NCBI GenBank assembly: GCA_900540175.1
Contig: UQFG01000017.1
Span: 1 to 40,791, forward strand
Origin: an uncultured Mollicutes bacterium
Lineage (GTDB): Bacteria; Bacillota_I; Bacilli_A; Acholeplasmatales; Anaeroplasmataceae
DNA: 40,791 bases
Reading direction: 5' to 3'
The notes below the pieces were generated by a model. The model was not told the origin of the DNA and did no database searches. It saw nothing but the letters and a program-made list of their open reading frames with translations. Position numbers and translations under genes: made by a program. The stretch's first letter is position 1. Each line of letters opens with the position of its first letter. Positions 33,903 through 40,791 of the stretch are shown piece by piece.

Positions 33903-33934
33903 AAGAAGGGGAGGTTTTGATCCTTCCCCTTCTT
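33903..33934 (-). terminator. ribU terminator hairpin
   Basis: AAGAAGGGGA and TCCCCTTCTT (33903-33912, 33925-33934) with an inner GG/CC form a strong stem; the U tract on the minus side is pyrimidine-rich (CTTTCTTTCCTTTTG) rather than pure U. Confidence 0.6.
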
Positions 33935-33964
33935 TTATTATGACCTGTTTTTTAAGTTTCATAC

Positions 33965-34600
33965 CTATAGGCGATCGTAAAGTACTTTCAAACGATGATG
34001 GATCGGTAACGTGATCACAACAACGATGAGCGATAACAACAAATTAAACGGAATCACGGCACAAAGCAAGTAATAAAACATGAAATTATCCACGCTTACA
34101 TCTTGGATCGCCCCACCGCTGATTACCTTGAAAGCATCGCCGCAGGCACCGACAATCATTTCCATTCCGCCGGCATAAAATTCACTGTAAAAAGGAATAT
34201 TGATAAAGGCATTGGTAATAACGCCCATCAACACCCAGATTACGACCACACTGACTAAGGATAAAAGCGTCTTTCTTTTTAAAGTCGTATGGTGATAGAT
34301 CAAGCCGACCGCAATCACAACCGGCAAAGCGATCAAAACATCGGCCAGTTCGCCCACAAAACCGGTGGAAGACATCGGCAACTTAACCAAAAAACGAATC
34401 ACCACACAAACCGTCGCATCGATAGGTCCCATCATAAACGCACAAATCAGAATCGGAATCATCGAAAAATTGATTTCCAAAAACGGCGGGAAAATCGGCA
34501 ACTTGATCTTTGGAATAAAACTGTAAAATACCACCGCTAGAGCTGCGAAAATAGCGATGAATGTCAAACGTTTGACAGTAAAAAATTTTTGTTTTTGCAT
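33965..34600 (-). CDS. ribU: Riboflavin ECF transporter S component RibU
   Basis: RibU binds riboflavin as the substrate component of an energy-coupling factor transporter. The protein has about five to six membrane helices, the FSMIPILICAFMMGPIDAT segment and GFVGELADVLIALP, typical of the RibU/ECF-S family. The start is MQKQKFF (34600), 6 nt after AAGGAG; the open frame to 34636 runs into the terminator. The FMN riboswitch right upstream identifies the substrate with good confidence. Confidence 0.88.
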   Translation of the reverse strand: MQKQKFFTVKRLTFIAIFAALAVVFYSFIPKIKLPIFPPFLEINFSMIPILICAFMMGPIDATVCVVIRFLVKLPMSSTGFVGELADVLIALPVVIAVGLIYHHTTLKRKTLLSLVSVVVIWVLMGVITNAFINIPFYSEFYAGGMEMIVGACGDAFKVISGGAIQDVSVDNFMFYYLLCAVIPFNLLLSLIVVVITLPIHHRLKVLYDRL

Positions 34601-34621
34601 TTTTTTCTCCTTCTTTCCAAT

Positions 34622-34648
34622 AAAAAAATTCCCCAATAACCATTGGGG
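34622..34648 (-). terminator. Riboswitch expression-platform terminator
   Basis: CCCCAAT and ATTGGGG (7 bp stem, 4 nt loop) are followed by AATTTTTTT, ending 20 nt before the ribU start. It is the likely FMN-dependent terminator. TTTGGGG in the 5' part of the aptamer (34781-34775) could pair with its CCCCAA as antiterminator. Confidence 0.8.
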
Positions 34649-34676
34649 ACAATAAAAAACGAATCAACCGTTTTAA

Positions 34677-34785
34677 ATCCTTTTTCCATCCAGACTCTAA
34701 CTGTCGGTATAGGAATTTCACCTATTCATGCATTACGCTCGCGGACTGTACCGCCGGTATGGAATTTCACCAAACCCCAAAGGAT
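34677..34785 (-). ncRNA. FMN riboswitch (RFN element)
   Basis: From 34785 the minus strand reads ATCCTTTGGGG, GGTGAAATTCC twice, ACCGGCGGTACAGTCCGCGAG and ACCGACAGTTAGAGTCTGGATG, closing with AAAAAGGAT: the conserved arms of the FMN aptamer with P1 ATCCTTT/AAAGGAT. It is directly followed by the terminator at 34622-34648 and ribU. FMN binding should stop ribU transcription. Confidence 0.96.
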
Positions 34786-34790
34786 AAATC

Positions 34791-34820
34791 AATATAAAGT
34801 TTTATTTTTTGACAATCAAG
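34791..34820 (-). promoter_or_regulatory. ribU riboswitch promoter
   Basis: TTGATT (34820-34815), 18 bp, TATATT (34796-34791), inside the last codons of gpmI. The predicted start lies at the first base of the aptamer. Confidence 0.65.
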
Positions 34821-36331
34821 GACTCAGATGTCATTTCCGCCGGTTTGTCAATGCCCAGCAATTCCAAAAGTGTCGGCGCGATATCCGATAAAATTCCGTT
34901 TTTCAGTCGAATCGCCTGATCCGTCACGACAACCGGAACCAAATTCGTCGTATGAGCCGTATACGGTTTTCCTTCGGCATCGACCATTTGTTCGGCATTA
35001 CCGTGATCAGCTGTAATCAAGGCTACCCCACCGACTTCGTCTAATGCCTGTTGAACGCGACCCACGCAAGTATCAACGGCCTCTACGGCTTGAACCGCTG
35101 CCGGAATAACACCGGTATGACCGACCATGTCGCAGTTGGCAAAATTCAAAATAATGCAGTCATACGTCTTCGCCAAAATCGCTTCTACCACTCGGTCACA
35201 GACTTCAAAAGCACTCATTTCGGGTTTCAAATCATAGGTTGCCACTTTCGGCGAATTCACCAAAATACGAGTTGCTCCTTCGATTTGCCGGTCGGCACCA
35301 CCGTCAAAGAAAAAGGTAACATGAGCATATTTTTCCGTTTCGGCAATCCGAAGTTGCTTCAAACCGGCCGCGCTAACCACATCGCCGAATAAATTCGTCA
35401 ACTTCTGTAATCCGAACGCAAGCGGTCCTTTTACCGAATCGGCATATTTCATCATCGAAACGAAAAAGACATCGTGCGGCGCATGCGAAAGATCCATCCG
35501 ATACGGTTTTTCCGCATTGTAGACAATTCCTTCCGGATTGGAAATACACGTTGCGATTTGAATCGCCCGATCCGGTCTGAAATTGGCAAATACGACCGAA
35601 TCTCCGTCTTCGACCATTCCGTCTTCACAGACGATAAACGGTTTGATGAACTCATCGGTGATTCCTTCTTGATAAGCCGCTTCGATTCCCGAAAACGGAT
35701 CGGAAAATACCGGTCCTTTTTTCGCGGTCATCGCATCGAAAGCCAACTGAATTCGATCGTAGTTTTTATCCCGATCCATTCCGTAATAACGACCGCCGAC
35801 GGTTGCTACCGTCACTTTGCCTTCGTTCATGATTTTTTCAAGGTAAACGGCAGCCGATTTCGGTGCCACATCACGACCGTCTAAAAAAGCGTGATAATAA
35901 ACTCGATCAATCCCCATTTTTTGCGCCAATTTGGCAATGGCGATGATATGAGCGGTATGGGAATGAACACCGCCGTCGCTGCAAAGACCGAAAATATGAA
36001 ATTTCTTATGATTGCATTTCGCACGCTCAATGGCCTTTAAAATCGCCTCATTGCGGTCCAATTCACCGGTTTTAATCGCATTGTTGATCCGTGAAAGAGA
36101 CTGCCATACAATTCTTCCGGCCCCAATATTCATATGACCGACTTCCGAATTGCCCATTTGTCCTTCCGGCAATCCGACGGCCTCTCCGCTGGCTTCAAGC
36201 GTCTTGGTATCATAGGTCTTAAAAATCCGATCTAAATTCGGTTTAGAAGCCAAAGAAACCGCATTGGAAGCACTCGGTTGACAAAGGCCGTATCCATCCA
36301 TAATGATCAGTACCACAGGTCTATGTTTCAT
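34802..36331 (-). CDS. gpmI: 2,3-bisphosphoglycerate-independent phosphoglycerate mutase
   Basis: GpmI interconverts 3- and 2-phosphoglycerate with Mn. LIIMDGYGL (metal), QMGNSEVGHMNIGAGR (phosphorylated Ser in NSE), HIFGLCSDGGVHSH, the GRYYGMDRDKNYDR segment and ITADHGNAEQM (metal) are present; 509 aa is normal. TATAAT (in TTGGTATATAATAAG near 36370) is its probable -10. It precedes the FMN riboswitch. Confidence 0.97.
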   Translation of the reverse strand: MKHRPVVLIIMDGYGLCQPSASNAVSLASKPNLDRIFKTYDTKTLEASGEAVGLPEGQMGNSEVGHMNIGAGRIVWQSLSRINNAIKTGELDRNEAILKAIERAKCNHKKFHIFGLCSDGGVHSHTAHIIAIAKLAQKMGIDRVYYHAFLDGRDVAPKSAAVYLEKIMNEGKVTVATVGGRYYGMDRDKNYDRIQLAFDAMTAKKGPVFSDPFSGIEAAYQEGITDEFIKPFIVCEDGMVEDGDSVVFANFRPDRAIQIATCISNPEGIVYNAEKPYRMDLSHAPHDVFFVSMMKYADSVKGPLAFGLQKLTNLFGDVVSAAGLKQLRIAETEKYAHVTFFFDGGADRQIEGATRILVNSPKVATYDLKPEMSAFEVCDRVVEAILAKTYDCIILNFANCDMVGHTGVIPAAVQAVEAVDTCVGRVQQALDEVGGVALITADHGNAEQMVDAEGKPYTAHTTNLVPVVVTDQAIRLKNGILSDIAPTLLELLGIDKPAEMTSESLIVKK

Positions 36332-36412
36332 TTTATCATTACTCCTTCTTTCAATTCCGTAACTTATTATATACCAAAACCGAGGATACTTCCATCTTAT
36401 TTTTAATTTTTT

Positions 36413-37894
36413 TTAGCGGGTAAAAGATTTTCGAACCGCTTTTTCCCAGCCTTCCAAACATTCTTTGCGGTAAGAGGATTCCATCAACGGGTAAAATTCG
36501 ACATTCGGTCGATTCAAACTTTTGATTTCATCCAGATTCTTCCATATACCCATAGTCAGTCCGGCCAAATAACAAGCCCCAAGCGCTGTTACTTCCGTAT
36601 TTTCCAACCGACAGATCACCGCATCGGAAATATCCGCTTGAAATTGCAATAAAAACGAATTTACCGACGCACCGCCATCGACCTTGATATGAGAAAGTTT
36701 TAATCCCACGTCTTTTTCCATGGCGGCAATGACATCTTCTACTTGATAGGCAATGGCTTCTAAAGCCGCTCGAATCAAATGGGCCCGATGGCATCCTCTG
36801 GAAAGACCGGTAATGATTCCTTCGGCACTAAAATTCCAGTACGGAGCCCCCATCCCCACAAAAGCAGGAACAATATAAACACCGTTGGTATCCGATACCG
36901 TTTTAGCAATCGCCTCTGTTTCGGCCGATGATGAAATCAACTGCATTTCGTCTCTGAGCCACTGAATTAACGCTCCGCCGACAAAAACACTTCCCTCAAG
37001 CGCAAATTCCGGCGTCTGATCGGTAGCGCAAGTAAGGGTTGTAATCAAGCCGTTGTTGGATTCGATCGGTTGATGTTTGGCATTCATCAACAAAAAACAG
37101 CCCGTTCCGTACGTTACTTTCAGATCGCCTTCATCAAAACAGGATTGACCGAACAAAGCACTTTGCTGATCGCCTGCTGAGGCCATAATCGGAATTTCAA
37201 AACCTAAGATTTCTTTGCAGGTATTGCCGAAAAAAGACCCGGACGGACAGACTTCCGGTAAAATATCCATCGGAATATGGAACAAAGCACATAAATTCGG
37301 ATCCCATTGTAGCGTATGAATATCAAACAGCATTGTTCTGGAAGCATTGGTATAATCCGTTTTATAGATTTTTCCGCCGGATAATTGCCATAATAAATAC
37401 GTATCGATCGTTCCGATTAATAAATCCTGTTCTTCATACGCTTTTTGAACGGCATCGACATTCTTAAAGAGCCATTCTATTTTCGATGCGCTGAAATAAG
37501 AATCCAACCGCAGACCAGTTTTTTTTCGAATTGTTTTTTCCAATCCCAGTTTTTTCAGTTCATCACAGCGTTTGGCCGTTCTTCGACACTGCCAACCGAT
37601 CACATTGTAAAACGGTTCGCCTGTTTTCTTGCTCCAAGCGACAACGCTTTCCCGTTGATTGGTAATTCCCATTGCCGCAACCTGTGAAAATTTTAAGCGC
37701 GCTCTGGTCAAGACTGTTTGGATCACGCTTCGCACGCTGGATAAAATATCGATCGGATCCTGTTCGACATATCCCGGTTTGGGGTAAAGTTGCGGAAATT
37801 CTTCTTGGGCTTTGGCGATGATTTGAGCATGCGAATTAAAAATAATCGCCCGTGTCGATGTTGTTCCTTGGTCTAACACCAAAAGATATTTCAT
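36413..37894 (-). CDS. glpK: Glycerol kinase
   Basis: GlpK phosphorylates glycerol to glycerol 3-phosphate. DQGTTSTRAIIF, GWQCRRTAKRCDEL, DYTNASRTMLFDI, GDQQSALFG (catalytic Asp) and GTGCFLLMN are visible; 493 aa is normal. In many Gram-positive enzymes a His in YHFYG is phosphorylated by HPr; in the aligned place (CKEILGFEIPI) there is Glu, so this activation route appears absent. No glpF or glpD is adjacent. It has an extended -10 promoter. Confidence 0.95.
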   Translation of the reverse strand: MKYLLVLDQGTTSTRAIIFNSHAQIIAKAQEEFPQLYPKPGYVEQDPIDILSSVRSVIQTVLTRARLKFSQVAAMGITNQRESVVAWSKKTGEPFYNVIGWQCRRTAKRCDELKKLGLEKTIRKKTGLRLDSYFSASKIEWLFKNVDAVQKAYEEQDLLIGTIDTYLLWQLSGGKIYKTDYTNASRTMLFDIHTLQWDPNLCALFHIPMDILPEVCPSGSFFGNTCKEILGFEIPIMASAGDQQSALFGQSCFDEGDLKVTYGTGCFLLMNAKHQPIESNNGLITTLTCATDQTPEFALEGSVFVGGALIQWLRDEMQLISSSAETEAIAKTVSDTNGVYIVPAFVGMGAPYWNFSAEGIITGLSRGCHRAHLIRAALEAIAYQVEDVIAAMEKDVGLKLSHIKVDGGASVNSFLLQFQADISDAVICRLENTEVTALGACYLAGLTMGIWKNLDEIKSLNRPNVEFYPLMESSYRKECLEGWEKAVRKSFTR

Positions 37895-37928
37895 TGTATC
37901 ACATCCTAATCGTTGTTCGTTGTATCTA

Positions 37929-37937
37929 ATTATACCA
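37929..37937 (-). promoter_or_regulatory. Extended -10 of glpK
   Basis: TGGTATAAT (37937-37929) is a TGnTATAAT extended -10 without a clear -35, about 35 bp upstream of the glpK start. Confidence 0.5.
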
Positions 37938-37950
37938 CACCGATTTTAAA

Positions 37951-37982
37951 AAGAAAATAAAAAACTGCGAAATCGCAGTTTT
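37951..37982 (-). terminator. Terminator after the DUF1294 gene
   Basis: AAAACTGCGA and TCGCAGTTTT (10 bp, 2 nt loop) followed by TTATTTTC, overlapping the stop codon of the DUF1294 gene. Confidence 0.85.
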
Positions 37983-38262
37983 AAAGTAAAATCGAAAGAG
38001 CGATCAGCAAGGATCCCTGAGTTAAAAAAGCCAGCATATTATTCAAAGGAAAATACCAATGCCGTGTTTTATGCCGAACAACGTAAATCCCCAAAAAACC
38101 GCCCAAACCACCCATCAGCCAAGGTAAGATCAGCAGTGTTTTTTCCGGAATGCGGCGTTTCTTCAAAATGGCTCTTCGTTTATCGAGGGCATACGCGTAA
38201 AATGTGAGAACAGAACAGACCAGTTGTGCAACCAAAAGCGTTACAATCACGATTTCTTTCAT
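37981..38262 (-). CDS. DUF1294-family membrane protein (93 aa)
   Basis: Small membrane protein with three predicted helices and the family pattern AYALDKRRAI, KRRIPEKTLL, GGLGGFLGIYVVRHKT. Function unknown. It is 6 bp downstream of obg and probably cotranscribed with it. Confidence 0.85.
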   Translation of the reverse strand: MKEIVIVTLLVAQLVCSVLTFYAYALDKRRAILKKRRIPEKTLLILPWLMGGLGGFLGIYVVRHKTRHWYFPLNNMLAFLTQGSLLIALSILL

Positions 38263-38268
38263 ACACTT

Positions 38269-39546
38269 TTAATCGATAAATTCGAATTCATAATCGAAAA
38301 TCCGAACCGTATCGCCGTTTTGAACCCCCAGTTTTCTTAATTGATCGTCTAATCCATACGTTCTTAACTGTCTGGCAAAGCGGTATCTTGCCGTATCCGA
38401 ATCAAAATCGGTCATGTCAAACAACCGCTTCAAACGATCGCCGGTTACATTGAAAACACCGTCATTTTGGCGTTCGATCACAAAAAACGGCTCTTCTTTC
38501 TTCCACTCGTATTCCACTTCCGCTTCCGTCTCATCTTCCTCAACCAAAGAAAACGATTCGGTTACATCCAGCAAATCGGCTATTTTGTACAACAACGGTT
38601 CTAAATTCGTTTGTTCATACGCCGATATTTCCAAAATCGGTTCCTTTACTTTTTCTTTAAAGGCTTTCAAATTGGCGGCTGCCTGCGGGCTGTCCATTTT
38701 ATTGGCCACAAGAATAGACGGCCGTTTCGATAAATTCATTTTATAACTTTCCAACTCTTTTTTGATGATACAGTAATCCTCATACGGATCTCTACCATCG
38801 GTAGCGGCCATATCGATCAGATGTACAATGACCCGACAACGCTCGATGTGCCGCAAAAACTGCAATCCCAGTCCTGCCCCTTCGTGCGCCCCTTCGATGA
38901 TTCCCGGTAAATCCGCCATCACAAAACTGCGACCGTCCGGAACTTGAACCATTCCGAGATTGGGAACAATCGTCGTAAAATGATACGCCGCAATCTTCGG
39001 ACGAGCGGCCGATACCGCCGCAATCAACGTCGATTTACCGACACTCGGGAAACCGACCAGCCCGCAATCGGCCAAGACTTTCAATTCCGTGCGAATCATT
39101 CGACTTTGTCCGGGTTCGCCTTTTTCGCAAAAATCGGGACATTTCATAATTCCCGTCGCAAACGCCATATTCCCGCGACCGCCGCGACCGCCTTTTGCAA
39201 CCAATACTTCCTGGTTGTGTTTGGTGATATCCCCGATCAAACGGCCACTTTCGTCATCGAAAATCATCGTTCCGACCGGAACATGGACATAAGTCGGTAC
39301 CGCACTGGCACCTGTCATTCCTTTGTGAGCACCTTTTTCGCCGTCGTTTCCTTTCAATATCTTCTGATACCGTAAATCAAGAAGGGTCGATAACCCTTCA
39401 TCGCCGACGAAAATAACCGAGCCACCGGCACCGCCCGAACCACCGAACGGACCGCCTTTTTGTACCTTCAATTCTCGGCGATAAGCCACGATCCCATCTC
39501 CGCCTTTACCGGCTTGAACACGCATTTTGACTAAATCGACAAACAT
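38269..39546 (-). CDS. obg: GTPase Obg
   Basis: Obg is a ribosome-associated GTPase involved in 50S maturation and stress and, in Bacillus, sporulation. The glycine-rich N-terminal domain (GGKGGDGIVAYRREL-like start, GGSGGAGGSV), GFPSVGKST (G1), ADLPGI (G3), NKMD (G4) and the C-terminal OCT domain (FNVTGDRLKRLFDMTDF) are seen; 425 aa is typical. It follows rpmA, but a strong terminator ends 20 nt before its start. Confidence 0.97.
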   Translation of the reverse strand: MFVDLVKMRVQAGKGGDGIVAYRRELKVQKGGPFGGSGGAGGSVIFVGDEGLSTLLDLRYQKILKGNDGEKGAHKGMTGASAVPTYVHVPVGTMIFDDESGRLIGDITKHNQEVLVAKGGRGGRGNMAFATGIMKCPDFCEKGEPGQSRMIRTELKVLADCGLVGFPSVGKSTLIAAVSAARPKIAAYHFTTIVPNLGMVQVPDGRSFVMADLPGIIEGAHEGAGLGLQFLRHIERCRVIVHLIDMAATDGRDPYEDYCIIKKELESYKMNLSKRPSILVANKMDSPQAAANLKAFKEKVKEPILEISAYEQTNLEPLLYKIADLLDVTESFSLVEEDETEAEVEYEWKKEEPFFVIERQNDGVFNVTGDRLKRLFDMTDFDSDTARYRFARQLRTYGLDDQLRKLGVQNGDTVRIFDYEFEFID

Positions 39547-39565
39547 CCTTACAATCTCCCTTCCT

Positions 39566-39599
39566 AAAAAAAAGAACGCTCATTTCCACTCGAGCGCTC
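39566..39599 (-). terminator. Terminator between rpmA and obg
   Basis: GAGCGCTC and GAGCGTTC (8 bp, one G-U) with a 10 nt loop and eight T. It ends the rplU-prp-rpmA message; obg starts 20 nt later, without room for a separate promoter, so read-through or a promoter inside rpmA must feed it. Confidence 0.85.
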
Positions 39600-39606
39600 C
39601 TTGTTC

Positions 39607-39891
39607 TTACTCCATTACAGGATAAACCGAAACTTGTTTTTTATCGCGACCTTTACGCTCAAAACGTACCACACCGGTCACTTTTGAAAATAACGTATCG
39701 TCGCCACCGCGTCCTACATTGGTACCCGGAAAAATTTTTGTTCCTCTTTGACGATATAAAATGGAACCGGCTGTTACATATTCACCATCACTTGCTTTTG
39801 CACCCAACCGTTTTGCTTCCGAATCACGACCGTTTTTCGTCGAACCAACACCTTTTTTAGATGCAAATAACTGTAAATTTAACGCTAACAT
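39607..39891 (-). CDS. rpmA: 50S ribosomal protein L27 with cleavable N-terminus
   Basis: [14 protein letters not shown] carries the LQLF/ASKKG motif that Prp cleaves in Bacillota before L27 becomes functional. The rest ([41 protein letters not shown]) is standard L27. 94 aa. Its protease gene lies immediately upstream. Confidence 0.97.
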   Translation of the reverse strand: MLALNLQLFASKKGVGSTKNGRDSEAKRLGAKASDGEYVTAGSILYRQRGTKIFPGTNVGRGGDDTLFSKVTGVVRFERKGRDKKQVSVYPVME

Positions 39892-39902
39892 AAAGATACC
39901 TC

Positions 39903-40211
39903 CTATTGTTTTAATTTTAAATATTTCGGGTATTGCTTGGAAATTTCCTCCAACGTCGCCTCCAAATTTTCAAAAAGAGTATTGGAAACAAAATCCGTTG
40001 TTTTAATCTGCAAGCGAAAGTATCCCTCATCGCAAACCAAATCGATAATGTTGTAACCCAAATTGAATTTCTCGATCAAATTCGCTGTCATAATACACGC
40101 CACCGAAATACTGGCACATACGATATCCGAACCGTACTCGGCATAATCGGCATGCCCCTTTACTTCAATGGTTGCTTCTTTATCTTTTCTTCCTACTTGC
40201 CAGGTTGTCAT
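39903..40211 (-). CDS. prp: Ribosomal-processing cysteine protease Prp
   Basis: Prp removes the N-terminal extension of L27. The catalytic His is in [11 protein letters not shown] and the Cys in DIVCASIS. 102 aa is normal. It sits between rplU and rpmA, the conserved order in Bacillota. Confidence 0.95.
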   Translation of the reverse strand: MTTWQVGRKDKEATIEVKGHADYAEYGSDIVCASISVACIMTANLIEKFNLGYNIIDLVCDEGYFRLQIKTTDFVSNTLFENLEATLEEISKQYPKYLKLKQ

Positions 40212-40216
40212 GGTTC

Positions 40217-40528
40217 TTAAGCGTTGATTGCTTCAACAACCAACTTCGTATAAGCCTGACGATGACCCTTCTTCGTAGCAGAATGTTTTTTAGGACGATA
40301 TTTGAAAACCGTAATTTTCTTACCCTTTCCTTGTTTTTCACATTTTGCCGTAACCGTTACACCTTCTACATACGGTGTACCGACTTTCGGTCTTTTTCCT
40401 CCGGAAACAAATAAAACCTTATCAAATGTGTAAGTCTCGCCTTCGGCAACGTCTAATTTTTCAACGTAAACGGCTTGGCCGACTTCTACTTGAACTTGTT
40501 TTCCGCCTGTTTCTACAATTGCATACAT
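40217..40528 (-). CDS. rplU: 50S ribosomal protein L21
   Basis: [19 protein letters not shown] and the C-terminal [12 protein letters not shown] are characteristic of L21. 103 aa. It is first in the operon rplU-prp-rpmA, after a long leader. AAGGAGGTAAT precedes the ATG. Confidence 0.98.
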   Translation of the reverse strand: MYAIVETGGKQVQVEVGQAVYVEKLDVAEGETYTFDKVLFVSGGKRPKVGTPYVEGVTVTAKCEKQGKGKKITVFKYRPKKHSATKKGHRQAYTKLVVEAINA

Positions 40529-40616
40529 GTCGTATTACCTCCTTATTTTTTTAAGACACACTATAAGGGTAGATTTTCATCCTTTATAACCCGTTCTATG
40601 TGGTGCATGTTACAAC
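40529..40616 (-). ncRNA. Candidate L21 leader RNA
   Basis: The roughly 88 nt leader between the promoter and rplU contains CGGGTTATAAAGGATGAAAATCTACCC, where GGGT and ACCC can pair, and flanking CACA/TGTG arms. L21 leaders with ribosomal autocontrol are known in Bacillus; the match here is structural impression only. Confidence 0.4.
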
Positions 40617-40622
40617 ATAATA

Positions 40623-40651
40623 ATTATATTCTATTTTGAAACAATAGTCAA
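40623..40651 (-). promoter_or_regulatory. rplU promoter
   Basis: TTGACT (40651-40646), 17 bp, TATAAT (40628-40623), strong sigma-A consensus. Confidence 0.85.
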
Positions 40652-40791
40652 ATCTTTTTTTCCAAGAAATAAAAAATTATAAGTTGTAAAATAAAAATTG
40701 ACACTTAAAGAAAAAAAGAGAACCTCTTTAAGGATTCCCCTCAATAAACAATAGAAAAGACATACCGTTAGTTGTATCATGTAATTGACTA
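40652..40791. other. AT-rich right edge without a gene
   Basis: No convincing coding frame is seen. On the minus strand GAATCC and GGTTC around 40717-40735 with a following TTTTTTTC may end a gene lying to the right. Confidence 0.3.

Overview
The window looks like a chromosomal segment of a low-to-moderate GC, spore-forming member of the Bacillota. The evidence is a spoIVA gene, a CotY/CotZ-type coat protein gene, a SafA-like LysM gene in the expected syntenic place, strong AAGGAGG-type ribosome binding sites, L27 with a cleavable N-terminal extension next to the Prp protease, and HPr with both His15 and Ser46. TGA is used as an ordinary stop. A lineage near Erysipelotrichia or relatives of the Mollicutes is my guess; it is inference, not proven by the sequence.

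Region 1 to about 4465 is the right part of an integrated, AT-rich phage-like element. A CI-like repressor and a tyrosine integrase read rightward. A Cro-like regulator and a leftward early operon (MBL-fold hydrolase, replisome organizer, a truncated replisome-organizer paralog, small proteins, a CD-NTase-like nucleotidyltransferase) read the other way. The divergent promoter region carries a near-perfect operator palindrome. The integrase abuts the 3' end of ssrA (tmRNA), which is the apparent integration site.

Region 4466 to 13954 is conserved chromosome, all on the minus strand: secG-rnr-smpB-ssrA, preceded by a tight operon running EIIB-like membrane protein, HPr, PepV, TrmB, orphan response regulator, peptidase E, prephenate dehydratase, pyrimidine-nucleoside phosphorylase. 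Region 14046 to 19813 holds a lone coat gene (plus strand) and the operon methyltransferase, SafA-like LysM protein, ruvA, ruvB, queA, cyclophilin, tgt. Region 19820 to 23330 is one giant coiled-coil protein gene (1131 aa) on the opposite strand, converging on ftsZ. Region 23324 to 29443 has ftsZ, murB, murG, a Y-family polymerase and spoIVA. The remainder contains mgtC, a D,D-carboxypeptidase, a YcxB-like membrane protein, tRNA-Gln and tRNA-Thr, eno, an FMN riboswitch controlling ribU, gpmI, glpK, a DUF1294 gene, obg, and rpmA-prp-rplU with a leader.

The themes are translation quality control (tmRNA, SmpB, RNase R), cell envelope and division (FtsZ, MurB, MurG, DacF-like), sporulation (SpoIVA, CotY-like, SafA-like) and glycolysis/glycerol use (eno, gpmI, glpK). 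The most original items are the giant coiled-coil protein with a promoter that physically overlaps its divergent neighbour, a membrane-anchored EIIB-like domain in which the phosphorylated Cys is replaced by Asp, and the ssrA-integrated element with its nucleotidyltransferase. All calls are from reading the sequence; no database search was run.
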